Origin: JAWXCH01 sp034440595
GTDB lineage: Bacteria; Planctomycetota; Planctomycetia; Pirellulales; JALHPA01
NCBI GenBank assembly: GCA_034440595.1
Contig: JAWXCH010000049.1
Coordinates: 1 to 42,472, forward strand
Direction: 5' to 3'
DNA: 42,472 bases
Every line of letters begins with the position of its first letter. Position 1 is the stretch's first letter. This document shows, one piece after another, positions 41,863 through 42,472 of the stretch. The position numbers and the translations under genes are program-made. The notes under the pieces were generated by a model. It was given only the letters and a program-made list of their open reading frames with translations. It had not been told where the DNA came from and did no database searches.

Positions 41863-42472
41863 ATGAAAGTTAGCATCATTGGTGGCGGTGGACTGGTCGG
41901 TTCTTGCACGGGCTTTGCCTTGCAGGCCGGTGGCATTGTGCGGCAAATTGCCATGCTCGATGCCAATGCCGAAATGGCCGCCGGGCAGGCATTGGATCTG
42001 CTGCATGGCACTTCGCTGATGGCCGATCAAATCATCAACGCCGGCGGCTACGAGCAGGTCGCCGATAGCGATGTGATTTGCATCACTGCCGGTCTGCGTC
42101 GCAAGCCCGACGAAAGCCGCCTCGACCTGATCAATCGCAATGTCGATTTGTTTCTCGGCATCCTCAGCGAAATCAAAAAGATCGGCACCAAGCCGGGGGC
42201 GATTGTCTTGGTTGTTTCTAACCCCGTCGATGTGTTAACCTATTTGGCCGCCGAGCGACTCAAGCTGCCAGCCCATCAAGTCATCGGGCTGGGAACTCAG
42301 CTCGATACACTCCGTTTTCGCAGCCTGATTGCGGATAAACTCGGTGCTCCACCGACACAGGTTGCTGCTCTCATACTTGGCGAACATGGTGACAGCATGG
42401 TGCCGATCTGGTCCAGTGCCACGGTCGGTGGCCTGCCGCTGGAAAAGTACCCCGGCTGGTCGCTCAATCTGG
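41863..42472 (+). CDS. Lactate/malate dehydrogenase family protein (partial)
   Basis: The frame is open to the window edge (203 codons). The NAD-binding loop is VSIIGGGGLVGSCTG at residues 3-17. The substrate loop is CITAGLRRKPDESRLDL and the catalytic His is in LGEHGDSMVP; LDTLRFR is the family's Asp-Arg segment. By alignment with the LDH/MDH family, the specificity residue (LDH position 102) is Arg, which favours malate/oxaloacetate, not lactate. In this operon a role in NAD(H) balance for the lactaldehyde pathway is likely. The C-terminus, which might carry a targeting helix, is not visible. Confidence 0.92.
   Translation, partial: MKVSIIGGGGLVGSCTGFALQAGGIVRQIAMLDANAEMAAGQALDLLHGTSLMADQIINAGGYEQVADSDVICITAGLRRKPDESRLDLINRNVDLFLGILSEIKKIGTKPGAIVLVVSNPVDVLTYLAAERLKLPAHQVIGLGTQLDTLRFRSLIADKLGAPPTQVAALILGEHGDSMVPIWSSATVGGLPLEKYPGWSLNL

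Noticed and set aside
1..42472. tRNA or rRNA genes
   Set aside because: I looked for TPsiC-arm patterns and cloverleaf arrangements and saw none; a tRNA scan would be decisive.
1..42472. CRISPR arrays, insertion sequences, phage genes
   Set aside because: No regularly spaced repeats, transposase or integrase motifs were found; the short repeats seen are only two or three copies.

Overview
The window looks like a chromosomal segment of a planctomycete, probably of the Pirellulales type. The main reasons are a bacterial microcompartment (BMC) operon with the planctomycete/verrucomicrobial gene order, a PEP-CTERM-anchored secreted protein, a HEAT-repeat exported protein, several large secreted proteins of unknown function, scattered small operons and moderate GC content. 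No database search was possible; family names rest on motifs read from the translations.

Region 1 (1-8500): the tail of a probable di-heme cytochrome c peroxidase, a flotillin-like floA with a membrane-anchored partner, an exported glycerophosphodiester phosphodiesterase, then a minus-strand glycolate oxidase operon glcD-glcE-glcF and a small exported protein. Region 2 (8500-20000): a HEAT-repeat protein, dihydrolipoyl dehydrogenase, an aldo/keto reductase, a thioredoxin-like secreted protein with a second C-terminal domain, a 687-residue exported protein, a small conserved protein, a thiolase and ferrochelatase. Region 3 (20000-28800): a gene-poor stretch with a lone ribbon-helix-helix gene, two tandem secreted PHP/CehA-type metallohydrolase paralogues, a PEP-CTERM protein, an operator-like intergenic region, an extremely acidic small protein and a probable lipoprotein. 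Region 4 (28800-33700): ileS (type 2), purN and a GNAT acetyltransferase.

Region 5 (33700-42472, running off the edge) is the highlight. It is a co-directional BMC operon: DeoR regulator, PduL-type phosphotransacylase, two hexameric shell proteins, acyl (acetate-type) kinase, pentamer shell protein, CoA-acylating aldehyde dehydrogenase, second pentamer, a 245-residue protein with a RpiB-like C-terminus, third pentamer, class II sugar-phosphate aldolase, and a lactate/malate dehydrogenase. The inferred chemistry is fuculose- or rhamnulose-1-phosphate cleavage to DHAP and L-lactaldehyde inside the shell, lactaldehyde to lactyl-CoA, lactyl-phosphate and lactate with ATP gain, and a dehydrogenase to balance NAD(H). 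Four cargo proteins carry a similar short amphipathic helix, at the N-terminus of three and the C-terminus of one, as expected for encapsulation peptides. Between the first cargo gene and the shell genes the transcript can form two mutually exclusive hairpins, and between the two hexamer genes there is a hairpin plus U-run that looks like an attenuator. These RNA elements, the unknown 245-residue cargo candidate and a 28-bp palindromic repeat shared by two distant intergenic gaps are the least explained items seen here.
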